DNA of 64,000 bases from Dicaeum eximium (GCA_013396995.1 VWZP01003802.1:306036-370035); one strand, 5' to 3'. Shown: positions 12,741 to 27,540, counted from the first letter of the stretch. Made by a program: numbers and translations. The notes: a model not told the origin generated them from the letters alone.

Positions 12741-15700
12741 CCTTCTCTCTCTTTATTCTCACTTCTTATTTTGTAGAAACTCAGAGAAATGATATTGCTT
12801 CTATCCCTTCTTTCTACCACAGACACCCTGGGCCATGGACCTGTTCAAATTGCACTCTCTTTTTCCTGTGATCACCGATGCTGCTCAAAAGACTTCATCA
12901 CCTCAGCTGAGCGCTTTTACTCATCGCCTTTATAGCTCTCTCGCTTTATGGCTCAGAAAAGCTGCCCTGGTATCCTTAGCTCTCCAGACAGCCAGCCTCA
13001 TCCTAGGTGCTTAATTATCAGTTATCTCCAGTGCACAAACTATTACTACTTTTGCCGTGACAATATTCACCTGAGAATTTTACTTATTTGAGCAATTGAT
13101 AGGACAAAGAGGTGTTCATCACCGAATGCACTGGCACAACCATTACATTTAATGGCATGGATTTTTTCTTTACTTTAGTGTCTTAGTTTGAAGTATATAC
13201 TAGTACAGCTTTGTACAATATGCCTGTTTTACTAACAGTCGAACTTGTGTTGATGTAGCTTATCTCCTTCCTAAAACAAGTTAATATTACCTTGTGCATA
13301 TTAAATTTCAGACTGATATATCTATCTCCCCCACAGGAAAGCTCTATAAATTAACTTTACTACTTCTTGCTGTAGGTAAGACCCAGGTCTGCATAAATGA
13401 GACCCATTCTCAGCAGCAGTCTTGACACATGAACTCAAATGCAGTGTTATTCAGAAAAAAAAAAAAGGGAAGGTAAACACCTATATATGTGAGAAATTCT
13501 GTGTTTCTCTGCATATATCTTAGACTGTAGCATATACTTAATATATTAAGTATGGATAACTTAATTAAGTTATTAATTAAAGTAACTAGTTAGTATATAT
13601 TATTAAACTTCATATGAATGTACGTATGTAACAATGTATTTCTCAAAAACTTTATTATTTTCACATTTTCCTATCAACTGATATATAAACCAGGTACCAG
13701 AAGTACCCATTATGTAAGTAACTTATGTAAGTAATGTAATTGTTGACACACCTAATACCCAGCAACATTTTCTGTTGAATAAAAGCAAGTACTCTGACTT
13801 GGAAAGAAAGGTTGAAAATAATATAACTAAAAGCTGCTATTTTGAGTCAGAATTGAGGCTGTTAATATTAAGTGAATTCTGTGCTTTCTTTTAATTCAGA
13901 ATTAAGGAGTCTTTCCCTTAGTAAAAGTCTGTTCAAATCAAATTGCTGAGACCTGCATGAACGGACAGCAGCAGCATCCAATAATAATGTAGGAAAAAAA
14001 TCTACATGGCTGAAGATTACTCTGGCTGATGTTAGCAAAAGTTACCCACAGCCCTGCTTCCACCTCTTCTTTAATATGGTAAGAATAATTCACTAGGCCA
14101 TCATGTGGCCATTTTAAAGTGTTAAGATCTCCTTAAATTAATTATTTTATTACTTTTAAGTAATTGTAATTGCTTTCAAAAGGTTACGTAACCACATTTT
14201 GACACCTTATTTAGTTTTGGAAATGTTTTGGGTTTCATTTGTTTTGAGTGGGTCTGATAACTAAGCAGGACTTTCTAAGAAATCATTTCCATGTTCATAA
14301 AGAAAAGCTTTTGGAATACAATTTCTTGGAAATAACCAATATGTACTAGCTAGAGTAAAAATGTCTATTCATATGATTTATATATTGTGGTTCAACCCCC
14401 AGTTCCCTGACATTTGTTGCATACTCACTGCCATGCATTGATTCACACCATGTGCTGGGAAATTGTTCTCCTGGGCAATGATCCACAGTCACTGTCTTGT
14501 GGAACAAACACAGGAACCTACTAAGATTCTGCAGTTTGGTGTGAAGCCAAGTCTTTTCAAGATTGCTCCAGTGTTAAGCCACCACCATTTCAAATGGCTG
14601 CCAGCCTGTTTGGATGAAACAGTGGAGGGTCCCGAGAACGGACTAGAGAAAGAGATGATGGTGGTGTACTGATACTGGCAGGAAAGGAGGAGGTGGAGAT
14701 GGAGTAATTCCATACCTGGTTGGGAGAGAGAGTAATTTTCTGGGACTTTAGGATGGTAAAGGTTGCAAAGCATCTGTACAGACTGCAGTCTGAATATTCA
14801 GCAACAAAGAAACAACACAGCAGCACCTCTGTGTGTGGACTTTCTGCTCACTGGCTTGATAATGATCTACCAGTACATGCTAGAAGTATTTATCACACGT
14901 ATATTTCACTGTGTTGGTACTGAGAAAATACTTCCAGTTTTATAAAGTTTGTGACCCCAAGCTCTGCTGGCAGCAGTGGCTGAATGTATGTGCCTATATT
15001 TCTGACTGAAAGTTGGGTTTCATAAATAGAAAAAAATTATTTTTCTCAAGCTTCTGCAAAGCCTCATGGATCACCACAGAAAGTTCACAGATATTATTAT
15101 AAAATGATCTACAATGGTTAATAACCGTTTCTTTAGAAATCCAGCCTTATTTACTGAAACAGAAGTAAGAATTGCTCTGCAGACTGCAATGTATGTTATT
15201 GATGTGTCTACTCCTTTTCTCACTCTTGGAGGTCCAAACATCTTTCTGCTTCTCTGACTAATGATGCCTTTTACTTGGCAAATGCACTGCAGAAAGGAAC
15301 TGCATGACTGTTCTGACTAACTGTAGAATAATAATAAAGGGCTTTGTTGGGAAGTTAAGGGCAGGTGGAGGAGCCTTACAAACACTAATCGATATTTGCT
15401 GCAAGTGGCAGATGTTCACTATGTCTTGTTGGAAATCCATGAGAGGAGAAGGAGATCTCTATGCTGCTCAGGGAAACAAGAAGAGTGAATTGTCCTGCTC
15501 TTTCTCTAAATGAGAGAATAGAGTGGTGAAAAAATGAATTTATTATAAAGATAATGAGAGATATGTATCTTTGTTATGTTTTTGAATTCTTAGGGGAAAA
15601 TTAAAATCTCAATGGGATGCTTCAGCCAGTTTTTTTCATTACAACCTTATTTATTCAGCATAACTCTGGCACAGCACACCTTATCTGCTAAGTGTACCTA

Positions 15701-18700
15701 TCTTTGCAAATGAAAGCAGAAATCATTCCTATTTTCTGGAAAAGGTGTAGTGGGGACCTCCAGGAAGCTCCCACTATTTGTTAACCTCAGAGTGCACTTG
15801 AAGTAGTGGTGAAACATTCTAATAGTCTTCAGAGGACTGGGGTTTTTTTTCACAATTTACAGCAAATCTTCCTGTGTGGTTTTTTTTCGTTGTCCCAAAC
15901 TCCTCTGAATCTAGACATTCATGTCCAAGTTAACACAAGTTGTCATAAACATCCTTCCAGCTTTTTTTTGCCTTCTGGCTCCTGAAATCCATTCACAGAA
16001 TCCTGGAACTTCTTTCCTATCCTCCTTTCTTTTTTGAAGTATTTTTTATTCATTAAGCAACCTGTTAGGCCAAAGTTCCTCATCATGATGGGGCCTTTGT
16101 TGTCAGAGATAAATTGCAATTTTTTGTTATTTCTGCACTGAATTCAGTGCCAATGATCATAGGTTTCATTTTTTTAAATTAAATTCGGAATGTCACTCCC
16201 ATCTGTTTTTCCCATTTGGGCTTCCCTAGGAAGTGGTTGTTCTCAGTGAACCCCATACTGTGTAAAAAATAAGAAGCCCCTCTCTCTCTACATCTCTTTT
16301 CTGTAGAAATCCTGTGCTAATCTTGGAATGGGAAGGAGGGAAGAAAGTGCTGGGCTAATGAGAGAGATAGTTTCTTGTTGCTGAATAGTAACAGGACTTA
16401 AGTTTGCAGTTTTATGTGCACCTCTGTAGCAATGTTACCTTGAAGTATGCTTCCAAGAGCCGAGAAAAAGTCTTACAGCAAAAGGCAATGGATAAATCAG
16501 AAGGATGTACAGCATTGCATAGAAGGGTACTGAAGTATATTGAGTTGCAGAAGTGAGAGAGACCATACAGATCAGAAACCAAGAGGGCTGCACTGCTTTG
16601 CTCTAAAATGTGCGTAAAAATGGAGCAGCCTTTGCCCTAAGATCTCCTGTAACACATGCAGGTCAGCATCATGTGCACTAGAAGGGAACAGACTGTAGAG
16701 CAATTGGCCTGAATTCAAGAAATTTATATTACTAAAGGTTTGATTACAAGTGTTCTATAATCTCAGCATTTTGAAAGGTTTCATTTTGGTAATTCATCTC
16801 ATAAAATGTGAAAGGAAGCTAAAGAATGCTGAACAAATTATAAGCCAAAGTATATTTGCTATTGCTTTTTTTTTTCCTGCATTTGATGTTGCAATAAATA
16901 TGCCTGCCCTGCAATTTGTATTCCTTTTAACTCATGGGATGCTGCCACATTATTTGAGTGGCAGGGAAGAGCAGCAGTGAGCCCAGATGCATAGCAAGCA
17001 GTGCAAGGTGGGAACACAAGACTGAGTTCTTGTTTATGGAGCACCACAATGACCGCAGTAGAGAAGGTGGCAGATGGAAAGAGGCTCATGGTTCATACAG
17101 CTCATTTTTCCCTGCCAGTGATGGCATCCAGATACCACCTGGCTTAGAGTTGCAGAGCTATGATGTAATATAGGACATGATAGGAATACATTCCTCAGCA
17201 GCATTTTCAGGCTAACCACTTTTCTGGATCTCAAACAGCTTTGTCATAACCTCGTTCTTTGCATTTCAGTTCAGTGGTTTGAAAATAACATCAGCCCTAC
17301 AACTCCATATTTGAAGTGACATCATTTGACAGCTGTGGTAAGTCACCTGGGTCTGTTACAATAGAGGGTTCAGCAGTTGACTTCCCATGGATAAATCTCT
17401 CACAGCTTATCCTATTCTGGCCTGTTAGAAGTCCTGGAGGTCCTGTTCTTCAGTTCTTGTAGAAAAGCCAGCATTATTTTGCTGTAGGGCAAAAACCGGC
17501 CCATTTCTCAGGGATGTCCCTCTCTTGCACTCAGTTTGATCAACAATCACAAATAATAATATTTGAGGCAGTGCCATAAAGTTGGGGCTGGATGTGCTGA
17601 TACACTTAACCCATGAGACAATATCGGGGAGGGAAAGAGGTGGTTCTCAAAAAAGAAGTGTGCATCTGGAGGAACACACACATACTGGAATTGCAATGGA
17701 AGCCATCAGCATTCAGCAGGAGAGATTAACAGACTGGATCCAGATGACCTTGTAACAGAAGAGGGCACTCAGGGGCCAGACAGCAAATAAACCTTATCAC
17801 ATTATACAATGAGGGAAAATTATTCAAAAATGGGCAGAATCCTCTCATAAACTGGATGCAGCTCATAGCTGAGGGGTGGTGAGCCTGGGTTTCATTCATG
17901 CAAGAAAAGAAAGTCCAGCCAGTTTAAAAGAATCGTTACAAATATGCTCAAGCCAACTCATCTGAAATATTTGAAGTAACATGCCTGTGTAGAGAGGAAT
18001 TCATTATGTTACTTATTATTGTTTTCAGGGAGTCATCACCTGCTCTTTAAAGCAAAACATACATTACAAGACAGAATGATTGCTCATTATTGTCATATTC
18101 CTTAATTGCCTTCTATATTAGTGCATTCAAAGGAATGTATTTTTCCTCTTTTGCCCTTCTCTGCCTTCATCCAACAGCACTCAGCATTTTCCACAGAGCT
18201 CAAAATTGCTCACATTCTTATAAAAATGCCTCAGCCATATGGGATTTGCTGAGATGAAATAAAAAGTGCATGACTTGAGAAAATGCAATATTTTCTCCTG
18301 CATATTGATTCCATGGCTGCTGTATAAACAGGAACTGTCCATTACAAGAACTTCCACTGACTTTTTCTTGTGTTGGAATTCATGTTCTGCATAAGCCAGG
18401 TGTGACAGGAGCTCACCCGTCAAGAAACTATTACGTTGCATTAAAGGGTTGGCATGAACTTTGATGCTTGTAAATATATTGCACCAGCCAAGCTCCAGCT
18501 GCAACCTTGCAATTTTCCAGACAGATATATAAATAATGCTGATAGAGAGACAAGCCTGAGATTAGATAGGTTAGATAGGCAAAGTAATAGACTAAGTAGG
18601 AGAATCAAAGCATTCATCAATCAGAAATATGAATATGTTCCTTAAGGAGCTGCAGGAAACCAGCTGTAATGAGTTCAATTGAGAGACCCCAGAATAATTA

Positions 18701-21700
18701 GATCAGTTTTGCATATAGGCAGCACTGTAACTGAGGCTCTGTATGACAAAAATTTGCTTGTTGTACAAAGACATTTGGCTCTTATATTCTGATAGAGAAC
18801 ATTTACTCTTCTTAGCCTGTGCTTGACACACTGACAGAGGGAAGGCTGTGCTGTGTGCCTTGTGCTGCTCTGGCCTCTTTCCCTTCTGCTCCTTCTTTCT
18901 CCCAGCACTCTGCACCATGGCGGGACCAGGCCAAGAACCACCACGGGTCGGGAATGTATCCAGGGGGACCAGAGACCAAACTGGTATCCTGAACATGTTT
19001 TATAGATTAACCAAGACACCTAAAGCATGGTAGATACTTTTCTATTTTAATATACTTTTTTTTATTCTTCCGTATGAATTTTAAAATTGTACCATGTTTT
19101 CCTCAGCAACATTTTAAAATCATTGGTGCATCTGTGTATGAATATGAGAATTTCCTGCTGACAGGCCAGACATGGAATTAAAGCCCTGGGTAGACCCAGT
19201 TTGTTTTACTCCCAATAATCCAGCATTTGTGGGGTTTAAGGAATGATAAATTGCTTCTTCTTAAATAGGTTATATTAAACTGTAGCCAGTCAACCTCTGG
19301 CTACACTTCAGACAATAGGTGCCATATTTTGCTAAAGCAAATAAATCAGGTGCTGATTTTTATTTTAACCTACTTTCATTGTGTTTTCTCCTGTTTACTT
19401 TCTTTATGTTGCTACCATACTTGGGAAAATTAATTTTTGCATGGAAAAATTCTGAAGCATGGAAAGCTTCAAAACAGATTGCTCCAAACATTTCCACTGA
19501 TAGTGTATTGTGTCACATTTGCCTGAAGTGTTTATAATTTATTTTATGCAAACTTTTATGCTGGGCCTCGAAATGTACTGTGCAGTTGTCAGATTGTCAT
19601 GGGAAGAAGGTAGGATATGCTCAGTATTTTGTGTGGTTTTAATCCATGCCTAGCAGTATTTCTCCTGACTAGTACACAAACCAGTGTAATGTCTAAAAGC
19701 CACAAAATTTGAGACTTTCAGATGTTTATATTTGCATGGAATCCCATGAAAGTACCCTGATTTCCAAAACAACTGAGCATTTGTAACTTCTCCTGAGGAC
19801 AATGAAAATTCATCTTCTTTGAAAGACAGTTCCATTCTGCAAGTTTCCACACAGGATTTCTATGTTGAATATTAGACCTACACTGTGTAAAACACTATGT
19901 GCAGTATTATGAGCATTAAGATTAGGTGTGTAGCCAGCTGCTTCCCATTTGTGTAAAAAGACTTGGCCAAAATCAGGGACAAGAGAGAGTTGCTGGTTGC
20001 TTGCTTCTTCACTCCTCCTCTTTGCAGATCGGAACCTAGACATTGGACTTCCTTCCTTGTGAGTAATATATACCTTTCCTCATTCTTCTGAGCAGTATAG
20101 ACTTTGACTCATCTCAGGCCTACTTCAAAGACACAGAAATCAGAGGGAACACTCTCAGACCACTCCTACTAGAGTGAAGTCATATATTCTCACCTCAGGA
20201 CAGGTAAACAATGAGTTAGCTGAGATCTTAGTAAACACAAGGGAGTTAATTTTTCATCTTCAAGATCTCATTAAAATTCAAGTTTATTTAAATTTAATAA
20301 TTTAAGTGAAAATGCCACTATGGATTTTATTTGGAAATTGTTTTAAAAGTATCTATTTTTTGATGTACATCTACTTTCATGCATAGAAAAAATGCTCAGG
20401 TCTCAAACATGCAAACTGCTGAAAGAATAATGGTTCTGTTGTATAAAAGCAGAATTTTTTTCTGTTTTCTTATAAAAAGCAGCACCAGGTGGCCTAATTG
20501 AGTTTTATTAGGCATTACTTTCTAATTTTTGATGTGACTGAACCATCAAAGCAGAAAAGGTGCTCGTCTAATATTCTGAGCAGTGTACTTCCTTAAGAAA
20601 ACTTAGCTCTGATACAGCTTTCACCTTTAATTGATACCTTTCCTCTCAGATAGCTATGGAATTAAGATGATAAACAGAGCCAAATTAGTTTCTCATGGCT
20701 CATCTTCATCTTATATAGAGCTTTAAAGTTTAGAGCATGGTGTGTCCTCCTTACAGGAGGTCTGCATGTCTCAGTCTGCAGAGGGCTGCCAACTGCCATG
20801 GAGCAGACTGACAGCACAATTACCTGCAAGGTGTGCCCTACTGGGAAAAGGCTGAGCTTCAGCAGTTTGGTCATGTCACAGCATGTGACAAAATGTTACC
20901 ACAAAGGTGATTACTCCTGTCCTACCACAGCAGTCCTTGTGTCAATTGGTTCTAGCAATGGCAGCCATACTTAAATTGAAGAACATCTTACTAAGCTATC
21001 TAAGCCATGATTTGGATGAGAAAATGTGGGATGTGGGCAGAGAAACATTGTGAGAATAACACACACTGCCCTGGGTGATACTATAGCTGAGTGTGCACGT
21101 CCTGTACTGCATTGTATTCTTTCCCTTGATTTTAAATACCAGCAATTAATAACTATGCCCTTAACATTGTCCAAGTTTGTGTTTGCACAGTATTTAAAGA
21201 GGAGGTAAGTTGCTTACAGACAGGGATTCCTACAAATGAAGTAGGCTGTTAACTCTAGAGGGATACTAGCTCCTCAAAAAGTTATTTTCTCGTGTTATGC
21301 ATGAAAGTTCATGTTAGGCAAGACTTGGAGTTGGATCATTATTTCATGGAGCCATGAATAGAGAGAAAAGATACAACTTTCAAACAAGAAATCAGTATAT
21401 TGAGAGCACTGGGGCTGTATGACTCACTGCTTTATCTGAGTAGGCAAACAAACCAGCAAGTATTGAAAGAATAGCTGTGATCAATGAAAATAAAAACATG
21501 ATTTTATTCTTGCTGAGATCAGAAAAAAAAATCCACTCTATGAATACAGATTGCCTAGATTTGGAATATCTGTAAAGGAGAAAAGTTGTAGCTGGTCAGG
21601 TTGACAGAGCTGGTATTTTGCTTTCACATACGACTGAGGCTTTCAAGAACTCTCCAAAGCAGTTAACACAGAAGTTATATTTTTTGTGAAAAGAAAGTGA

Positions 21701-24700
21701 ATTAGTATTTGAGTCAAACATATGCTGATGTGTTTATCAAAAAGACTTGATCACTGAGACAAATCACAAGAGAAATATTCTTCCCCTGGTGGTCAGATTA
21801 GCCTTTTGAGTGGTGGGATTTTCTGTGCCCCATTCCCTGGAAGGTTCCAGTTACATATCTGGTGGAAGTCAATTATTTTCACAAAGTTAAGTGTCACTAA
21901 CAAGAGACTGAGAGCATAGAATGCCAAAGACCCCTCCAATATGCATGGAGGTAGCAGTTGTGTATTAAGGTGGGAGGGGAGAAGCTGGCAAGCCTCTCAC
22001 AACCTGAACAAGTAATATGAACTCCTCCAGTGAAAGGGAGGCATTAATCTTCCCTATAATGCTCTTCAGATCTCACCTCAAACCTGACACTAGACTTTCT
22101 GAGAAGTTCTGGGAAAACATACTTTGAAACACATTTCTCATCATCCAATATAAAACAATGTCAAACTAAGACACCCAAAAGGCATAATCAAATCCTCATT
22201 AAAACTATGGCCACCTAATTTTTAGGGGTTTCTCATAGCTTAGTGTCCTTGTGTAGTTATAGTCTAAGTATACCTGCAAGCAAACCTTTCCCTCAGTGTT
22301 TCAGAATGAGTCAGTACCTCAAGCTTCTCCTGGGCTGGACCTCACCATAACTACTTGTTTCACAGACAAACTGCTCATTAAAGAGGACTCAGAGTGATGC
22401 ATAAGAAAAACAAAATTATATTGTTAACAGGCAGATACCTAGGAATGCAGCTGAGTGATGCAAATACAGCAGGAGAAGACTTTACAGACATGTGACTTCC
22501 ACTGAAATATTTTGACATCAGAACCAATTAATACAACTTCTTGTTCCAGATATTGAATTTGTTCAGTCCACGTCCTTTAAATTCTTGCTCCTGAACATAA
22601 TTCTTCCTGATTCTCAGCAAGCTTACATAAAACAAAGAAATGGACTGGAGCAGAAAGCACATCCTTTCTTATGCTACCTATTAACACAGGTTTTTTTCAA
22701 ATAAGTTATCTTAGAGTATCACAACAAGCAAAGTATTTCAGTAACAAATTGTCAGAAGTGCACAAGCTATATTTTGCATACATCTTTTGTGTACAGGATG
22801 CTTCCTGTCTTCTGCCCAGAGAACTCCAAAGAAGTGTACAGTGCTGGGAAGATAATTAACAAAATGGTAGCATAATTTGTGAAGCAATTTTACATTGCAG
22901 TAGAGATGGCATTGCAAGATACCCTTTTCCTGAGGCTCATTGGTTCCTGTATCAACTTCACTCAGTTTGTAAGTATAAAGTAATGATTTATTTCAATTTA
23001 GTTTAAATTGACTCCCTCTCCCATTTCTTGCATTATATGTAGTTACAGAAGCCCTCTGCTTTACATTAATAGCACAGAGAGTTTTGTGCAATTTTACACA
23101 TCTTCAGTGTTGCCCAAGTGAACTCATTATACTCTTGTGCTTTGCACTTATTCCAACCCACCCATTCTTGGATGGGAACCAAAAAGAATGAATGAAGTAT
23201 ATAAGTCAGCTGCAGAATATATACAACATGCTTTAGAAAGTGCTCAGAGTGAATTACAGGGTAAACCCTGAATTTGCAAAAACATCAGCCATCCTTAAAT
23301 CTGATATGTAAATCCCTGAACAGAATGAATATCAGTAAGGCAGTTGATGTGCCAAGACTTCTATTTACTACATCAAATATCTCCACTTTGCTTATGCAGT
23401 GTGTTTCCAGCATTTCCTTGGTTGTAGGTTTCTGCACCTTTTGTTGTCAATTACTAGCAGCTACATTGTTACACTAATCAGATCACCTTCTGGGCTAAAA
23501 ACTGTCTCATTGCCCTCTGTAGCTGAATGGAGAAATTATTACAAAAAACAAAGGCTATTCTTCATTGCAGAATAGAGAAGAAAGAGAAAAAAGACATCTT
23601 TAAGAGCCCCAAAGCAGGAATTAGGGAAAAAACAACTTACAATCCATCACAGAGCCAAGGACAGTATTTTCACTTTACCTCTGAAGCCTGAACAAGGATC
23701 ATAAAGACCCAAGGACAAGCAGGATATTGCTTATCAAGGCATTCATTGCTGGTCAGATGCCTATAGTCACTAATTGTCCTCACCTACACAGGAATGGCAG
23801 CACTTTCTGTTGTTCATCTCCCCTTGCTCCCTGACCCCAAGGTAGGTGTTCATATCACTTTGAGAACATTTAGCTCATTGTTGCTTTTGACAAGGTAAAC
23901 CACATACACAAGCGAGCGACAACCTCACACAGTTTCTTTGATGAGCTTAGATACCATGGTGACACTAGAAATATCTAGGATGGAAGACAGAGAAATTTCA
24001 AAGTTATTTCATTGAGAAATGCTGCAGGGAAAGGTCTCAGACTTTTTCTAAGATTTGATGCCAAGCTAACTATGTATGTATACATGTATAAAGCACGCTT
24101 TTTGCAGCAAAGACAGGATTATAGCCAGCTAAAAAGTTTCTAGGAAATTTAGCCAGCACATTAAGACAATTCAGGATGTTTTACTCTGCCAACTAACATA
24201 TAACAAAAAATACATTATTTTTCCTCTGTTCAGATGATGGGGCCAGGCCAAAGATGCATTCAATCAGTATTTCAGGCCTGCTGTGAGATGCTATACCCAT
24301 TTTTTACAGAACAGTAAGCTGAGAGGCACAGAGTTAGTGTCAGTCAAAACAAGAGCTCAGGAAGAATTATGGTCTAATCAGTAGCCAGAAATGTCTCTGG
24401 CTTTTTGGGAAAGATGCATATTGCACAATGCAAGGACTGGTCTATTTATGTAGATGCACTCTACAAGGCAACTTTTTAAGTTTCAGCTGCAATGCAGAAA
24501 AGCTTTTTTTCATTTTTGTCCATCATGTAATGGAGATGTGAAGGATGTGATCATAATGACACTGAAGATTAAAGGTAGGAAGTTAAGTAGGGCCTCTTAG
24601 GCATTTGAACAATACTCTTTTTTTGGCTAATAATTATTCTTCCTGGTAACAATAACATGTAAAGAGAGTAAATTATATCATCATCATTGTTATCTTCGTA

Positions 24701-26940
24701 TCTTGATGTATGATTTGACAATGAACCACTAAATATACTACTATCAAAATTAAGAATGTTGCACCTGTAGTACATCACAAACCACCTGCAAGTTACAAAG
24801 AGCAGGTTCCTACTGTGCAGCTAATTTTAATTATTACTAAGAGTTATTGCCACCTATAGAAATTACTGTAGGTCTCTCACCACACAAGCAGAATTCACTA
24901 CCCTACAGGCAATTAGGAACCTCCTTCCCCTGGAATCCAGGGGAATTATCATCCATCCCAGGCATTTAGTGTCAGCCTAACTTTGATACTTCACAGATTT
25001 CTGTCTAGTAATCAAGGATGAAAGACATCAGTGTCCTTTCTTGAACCCATCTGTGTTGCAGAACTTGCTGAGAGCTATTGTTAGGGAGAGGAATGAAGTA
25101 TTCTTTCTCTATAGTGACTTGTCAGAAATAGACTACCAAACCAGCCAGTGATCCTGGGTAAACAATGGGAACCTAAATTAAAGGACAGCAAATAAAGCAA
25201 GAATAAGCAAGAATTACTATTCATGGACTTCCCTACTCATTAAAACATGGATGGATGGATGCAGTTATGCCAATAAAAATATGTGCAGAATGTATGGTAT
25301 GGTGTATCTAGATGCCTCTCTTACTTCATCCATACTAGGAGCTGAACTGTCACAACTATTTTGCATTAAAATATCACATTGCTGACAGAGAAAGAATATA
25401 ATAAATGCTGTGCAGCTGGAGCCAAATGTGGTATTTTTTCTTCTGCAGTTCAGCTGCCCAGTGACCTACCCCTTGCCATCCACTATTTCAGTCTGTCTTT
25501 TTTTTCTTGTTGCTATGTGACCCTAGGTCAATTGGCAAGGAGAGGAAAGAATTATCTGGAAATTTAAAATACTAAATCTGCAGTGGTTAGAAAGGATTTT
25601 TTCCTTCAACAGAGTTCAAAAAAAAGTGGGTGCAATCTGGCTGTATCTGAATGCCAAAACAAATATGACAGCTCTTAATGCCTGGGAAAGGCTTTTTTTT
25701 TTTTTTTATTTAAAAATCAAATATTTATTTATCTTCTTTAAAACTTCATGTTTCTTAAGGAAAACACAGCTTAGGAAATCACACTCTAAGCCAAACTTTT
25801 TCAGTAACTTTTGAACCTGTTGCAATTTCTGAGTCAATTCCAACCTAATCTGATCAAAGGCTAGAGGGCTTATAAACTTAGTGAAAATTGGGGAATGTAT
25901 AAAGGAAAAAGATCAAAATTAGAATCACTGTGGAAGGAAAGACTGAAGCAAAACCTCAAACTCTCCATTACATTTGCTGTGGCGAGGTGATCAGCACGTG
26001 CATCTCCAAGTTTATCTGATACCTGCCTGTCATAGTCACGGGTCTTGGGGTGGCACGTGGGCAGCAGAGGAGCAGAACTACAGCTTTGCAGGGAAGATGC
26101 ACAGAAGAGGACTCAGGAATGCCCCACCCAGGTACCAAGGCTGCTTTAGTTCAGCTGCTTGGGGAACAGCTTCACTTATTTTCTACTTTTACCTCTTGCC
26201 TGACATTCTTCATGTCCTAGAATAAAATGAGCAATTCACTATCACTCTCATCATTATAGGTCTAGTCTGTTCATGGCTAAAACCAGGAAAAGGTAAATCT
26301 CAAAGAAATATGGGGCCTTTAACTAAATCAACAAATTAGGCCAGATTACTGAGAACACATTATCTGTTGAACTCTGAAAATTCCCTCCTTTTCTAAAATA
26401 TCCATTTCTCTCTCCTCTTCTAAGTGAAACAGTTTCTCTGTTTTCTGTCTCTTTTTTCTTAGAGCTGCCTTGCCAATTCACTCTCACGCCAGGAGCACTG
26501 CTCTCTCTATTACCCCTTCTGCCATCCCCTTATAGGGGAGATCTACAGAAGCAAAGATAGTTATTTTATCAGTTTCCCATGGGTCTAGTTCATTGGACAT
26601 GGTTTTGCAACCATGAAATACTGGTTTAATAAAGTTCAAGAGGGGAACTGAAATTGGAACTGAAAATGAGTACTTTTGGTGGAATCTTTTATCCTAAAGG
26701 TAATACAGGAGGGAATTTCTGTAAGAATGTTGATTACTACTGGGATAGAGAATGGTAAATTGACTTCAGGCACAGACTACTTCTAAGACAGTGATATTTG
26801 TTCCTCAGCTCCAGATATATAAGCATATAAACATGCTTTTTATTTTCTTTTCTTCATGTCTGGTACTTTTTTTTCCTTTCTCACACATACTTTGAGTTTA
26901 AATGCAGCTTTCTTCACAGGATAACTCCTATCAGAGCTGG
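12741..26940. other. intergenic region between inferred CNOT4 and NUP205
   Basis: About 14 kb of AT-rich DNA carries only short frames below about 120 codons and no peptide that I recognise on either strand. It contains an AT palindrome cluster at 13534-13573, short homopolymer runs and a small ATGG run near 25249. I recognise no LINE, LTR, tRNA or other RNA gene. Unrecognised old repeats or enhancers may be present but cannot be shown by reading alone. Confidence 0.6.
13534..13573. repeat. two adjacent AT-rich perfect palindromes
   Basis: Positions 13534-13553 form a perfect 20-base palindrome (half-site ATACTTAATA). Positions 13556-13573 form a perfect 18-base palindrome (half-site ATAACTTAA). 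Only two bases separate them, and TTAAT-rich sequence follows. No terminal repeats of a transposon were recognised around them. Confidence 0.85.
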
Positions 26941-26954
26941 CGGGCTTTTTTTCT

Positions 26955-27108
26955 TGTTTTGGTTTTTTTTGTTTGTTTTGGTTTTTTTGTTTGTTTGGGT
27001 TTTTTGGGTTTTTTTGGTTTGGTTAGGTTGGTTGGTTGGTTGTTTTGTTGTTGGGGTTTTTGTTTGTTTTTTGTGGGATTTTTTTTTTTGTTTGTTTGGG
27101 CTTTTTTT
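26955..27108. repeat. G/T-only low-complexity tract
   Basis: About 150 bases of plus strand consist almost wholly of G and T, with irregular TTTG, TTTGG and TTGG runs and only a couple of A residues. Frames through it are artefacts, rich in F, G and V on plus and K, T and Q on minus. It lies about 300 bp upstream of the NUP205 CpG island. The tract is irregular, not a clean microsatellite. Confidence 0.85.
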
Positions 27109-27521
27109 TTTCCCCCTATACAAGACTGTAAAACCTAGTTCACCTTCAAAAATTATTTATTGTCTCTATTTTTTTAAGACTGCAATCTGAAACCAGACAA
27201 GCTGGAGTGATCTTGATGATTTTTTTTTCAGTCAAAAAAGAAATAAAAATATTCTAATAAATGCATCTCCTTGCGCAGTGTCTGAATTCAGGTATTTAGC
27301 CACATTCACGGCTTATAGGGCAGGGCTTGGAAAGGGAGACCCACTTGAGCGTGGCATGGAAAGGTAAAGGGAAAGAAAAACAGGATGGCACAGAATCGAT
27401 GTGTAATTTACACCAGAGGGGCGAAGGCGGGAGCGCAGAAGCGAAGGCGCTCTCCCGCTCCCTCTCCGCAGCCGCCGCGAGGGAACACGGAGCCGACGGG
27501 CACGATGAGCCCTCAACCTGG

Positions 27522-27540
27522 AACTACAGCTCCCATGAGC
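27522..27540 (+). promoter_or_regulatory. NUP205: ZNF143/SBS-type site
   Basis: The sequence aactacagctcccatgagc matches the ZNF143 (Staf) site pattern ACTACA, two bases, TCCCA, with a diverged ATGC end. It lies on the sense strand about 190 bp upstream of the YY1-type site, the same order seen in the neighbouring island. Confidence 0.55.

Noticed and set aside
11012..12871. Many long open frames on both strands, up to 366 codons
   Set aside because: They arise from GC-rich sequence that lacks stop codons; the peptides are R/P/A/G-rich, match nothing I recognise, and overlap in all frames.
14375..14460. Possible reversed ERV LTR end, from the resemblance of tattgtggttcaaccccc to an LTR terminus
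   Set aside because: Only about 20 bases resemble the LTR; the following sequence does not follow the known LTR order.
26955..27108. Interstitial telomere repeat
   Set aside because: The tract has TTTGG-like runs but no TTAGGG array; only one TTAGG occurs.
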